A stretch of 51,341 bases of DNA, taken from assembly GCA_018002295.1 (NCBI GenBank), contig JAGNGI010000001.1, positions 1 to 51,341 on the forward strand, written 5' to 3'. This DNA comes from Fidelibacterota bacterium (GTDB lineage: Bacteria > Fidelibacterota > UBA2242). The notes under the pieces are model-generated. The model had not been told where the DNA came from, searched no databases, and saw nothing but the letters and a program-made list of their open reading frames with translations. This document shows positions 50,907 through 51,341 of this stretch, one piece after another. How positions within the stretch are numbered: position 1 is the stretch's first letter; every line of letters begins with the position of its first letter. The position numbers and the translations under genes were made by a program.

Positions 50907-51341
50907 ATGATTAATGAGCAAACCCGCAAAAAATTATTAGAAAAAATTCTGCAGAGTAAAGAGTTCAGCTCTTCTAAGATTTATGCTTCCTACTTGACAT
51001 ACCTATTTGAAGCAGCTGAAAGGGGAAAAAAATTAAAAGAAATTTCGATCGCAATCGAATTTTTCGGCAAAGATGCCAATTTTAATCCAGCCGAAGATAC
51101 CATCGTCCGTACCCATACTTATAACCTGCGCAAGAAATTGCAAAATTATTACTACGATGAAGGCAAGGACGACAAATATCGTCTGCGAATTCCCAAAGGC
51201 CAATACGATGTCATTTTCATTCCGGCTTTAGAAAATACCTACCACCCCAAGCGAATCTTGCGCTTTATGGTTCGTGAATACAAAATAACCCTAATCGTCG
51301 CACTACTAATTTTATTAATAATCGCAATAATTTATAATTTT
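50907..51341 (+). CDS. membrane-anchored regulator with winged-helix-like N-terminal domain, 3' partial
   Basis: Begins at ATG 50907 and stays open to the window edge (145 codons). The first 105 residues have the pattern of the putative DNA-binding domain found before membrane-spanning TPR or TolB-like sensors in several phyla: KIYASYLTYLFEAAERG, KEISIAIEFFGKDANFNPAEDTIVRTHTYNLRKKLQNYYYDEG, YRLRIPKGQYDVIFIP. A transmembrane helix follows (KITLIVALLILLIIAIIY). The missing C-terminal part would lie outside the cytoplasm. Its divergent position next to the receptor gene suggests that it controls the pectin locus, but no target is proven. No ATG upstream fits better. Confidence 0.7.
   Translation, partial: MINEQTRKKLLEKILQSKEFSSSKIYASYLTYLFEAAERGKKLKEISIAIEFFGKDANFNPAEDTIVRTHTYNLRKKLQNYYYDEGKDDKYRLRIPKGQYDVIFIPALENTYHPKRILRFMVREYKITLIVALLILLIIAIIYNF

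Noticed and set aside
1-51341. tRNA, rRNA, riboswitch or replication-origin signals
   Set aside because: I read the intergenic regions on both strands and saw none. A covariance-model scan would be needed to exclude small structured RNAs.

Overview
This 51.3 kb chromosomal window suggests an uncultured, anaerobic or fermentative bacterium of the FCB superphylum (Calditrichota, KSB1, Ignavibacteria or Marinimicrobia-like). The evidence is four secreted proteins ending in a YPNPFN-type type IX sorting domain, a TonB-dependent receptor with an N-terminal carboxypeptidase-regulatory domain, and a sodium-pump methylmalonyl-CoA decarboxylase. No rRNA, tRNA or phylogenetic marker is visible, so the phylum is an inference.

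Layout. (1) 1-9300, plus strand: arginine genes argC (5' cut by the window edge), argJ, argB, argD, then a threonine operon thrA (fused aspartokinase-homoserine dehydrogenase), thrB, thrC. (2) 9435-15600: a MliC-like lipoprotein, a small outer-membrane barrel, a FLVCR-like MFS transporter divergent from a Tat-exported dipeptide epimerase, a 0.8 kb gene-free mosaic of 7-mer and 13-mer repeats, a TPR protein and a nitroreductase. (3) 15645-25093: formate-tetrahydrofolate ligase, then methylmalonyl-CoA mutase (two subunits), its MeaB chaperone, methylmalonyl-CoA epimerase and the Na+-translocating decarboxylase (carboxyltransferase, gamma, biotin carrier, beta). These interconvert succinyl-CoA and propionyl-CoA and couple decarboxylation to sodium export. 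A GxxExxY gene flanked by inverted repeats sits in the middle. (4) 25123-29511, minus strand: a Tat-signal flavodoxin-like protein and three YCF48-like beta-propeller proteins.

(5) 29642-36340 is the accessory region and the main discovery: an integron gene-cassette array without an integrase in view. Three attC sites of 130-133 bp (31269-31398, 33896-34028, 35258-35389) separate four plus-strand cassettes. The first six bases of each complete cassette are the exact reverse complement of the start of that cassette's own attC, which is the diagnostic signature of cassettes. Cargo: an HsdR-N-type PD-(D/E)XK protein, a very large secreted beta-propeller protein with a sorting domain, a membrane-anchored PD-(D/E)XK protein, and a lipoprotein in a fourth cassette that has lost its attC. 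A strong promoter-like sequence (TTGACA, 17 bp, TAAAAT) points into the array. Decayed halves of an IS3-like transposase, each carrying GC-rich palindromes, bracket it.

(6) 36367-50668, minus strand: a pectin-use locus. It encodes a TonB-dependent receptor, a duplicated beta-helix protein, GH105, GH28, PL1 pectate lyase, CE8 pectin methylesterase, a DUF4861 lipoprotein and tagaturonate/fructuronate epimerase UxaE. A divergent membrane-anchored winged-helix-like regulator (50907 to the window end) shares a 238 bp intergenic region with the receptor gene; a perfect inverted repeat there is a candidate operator.
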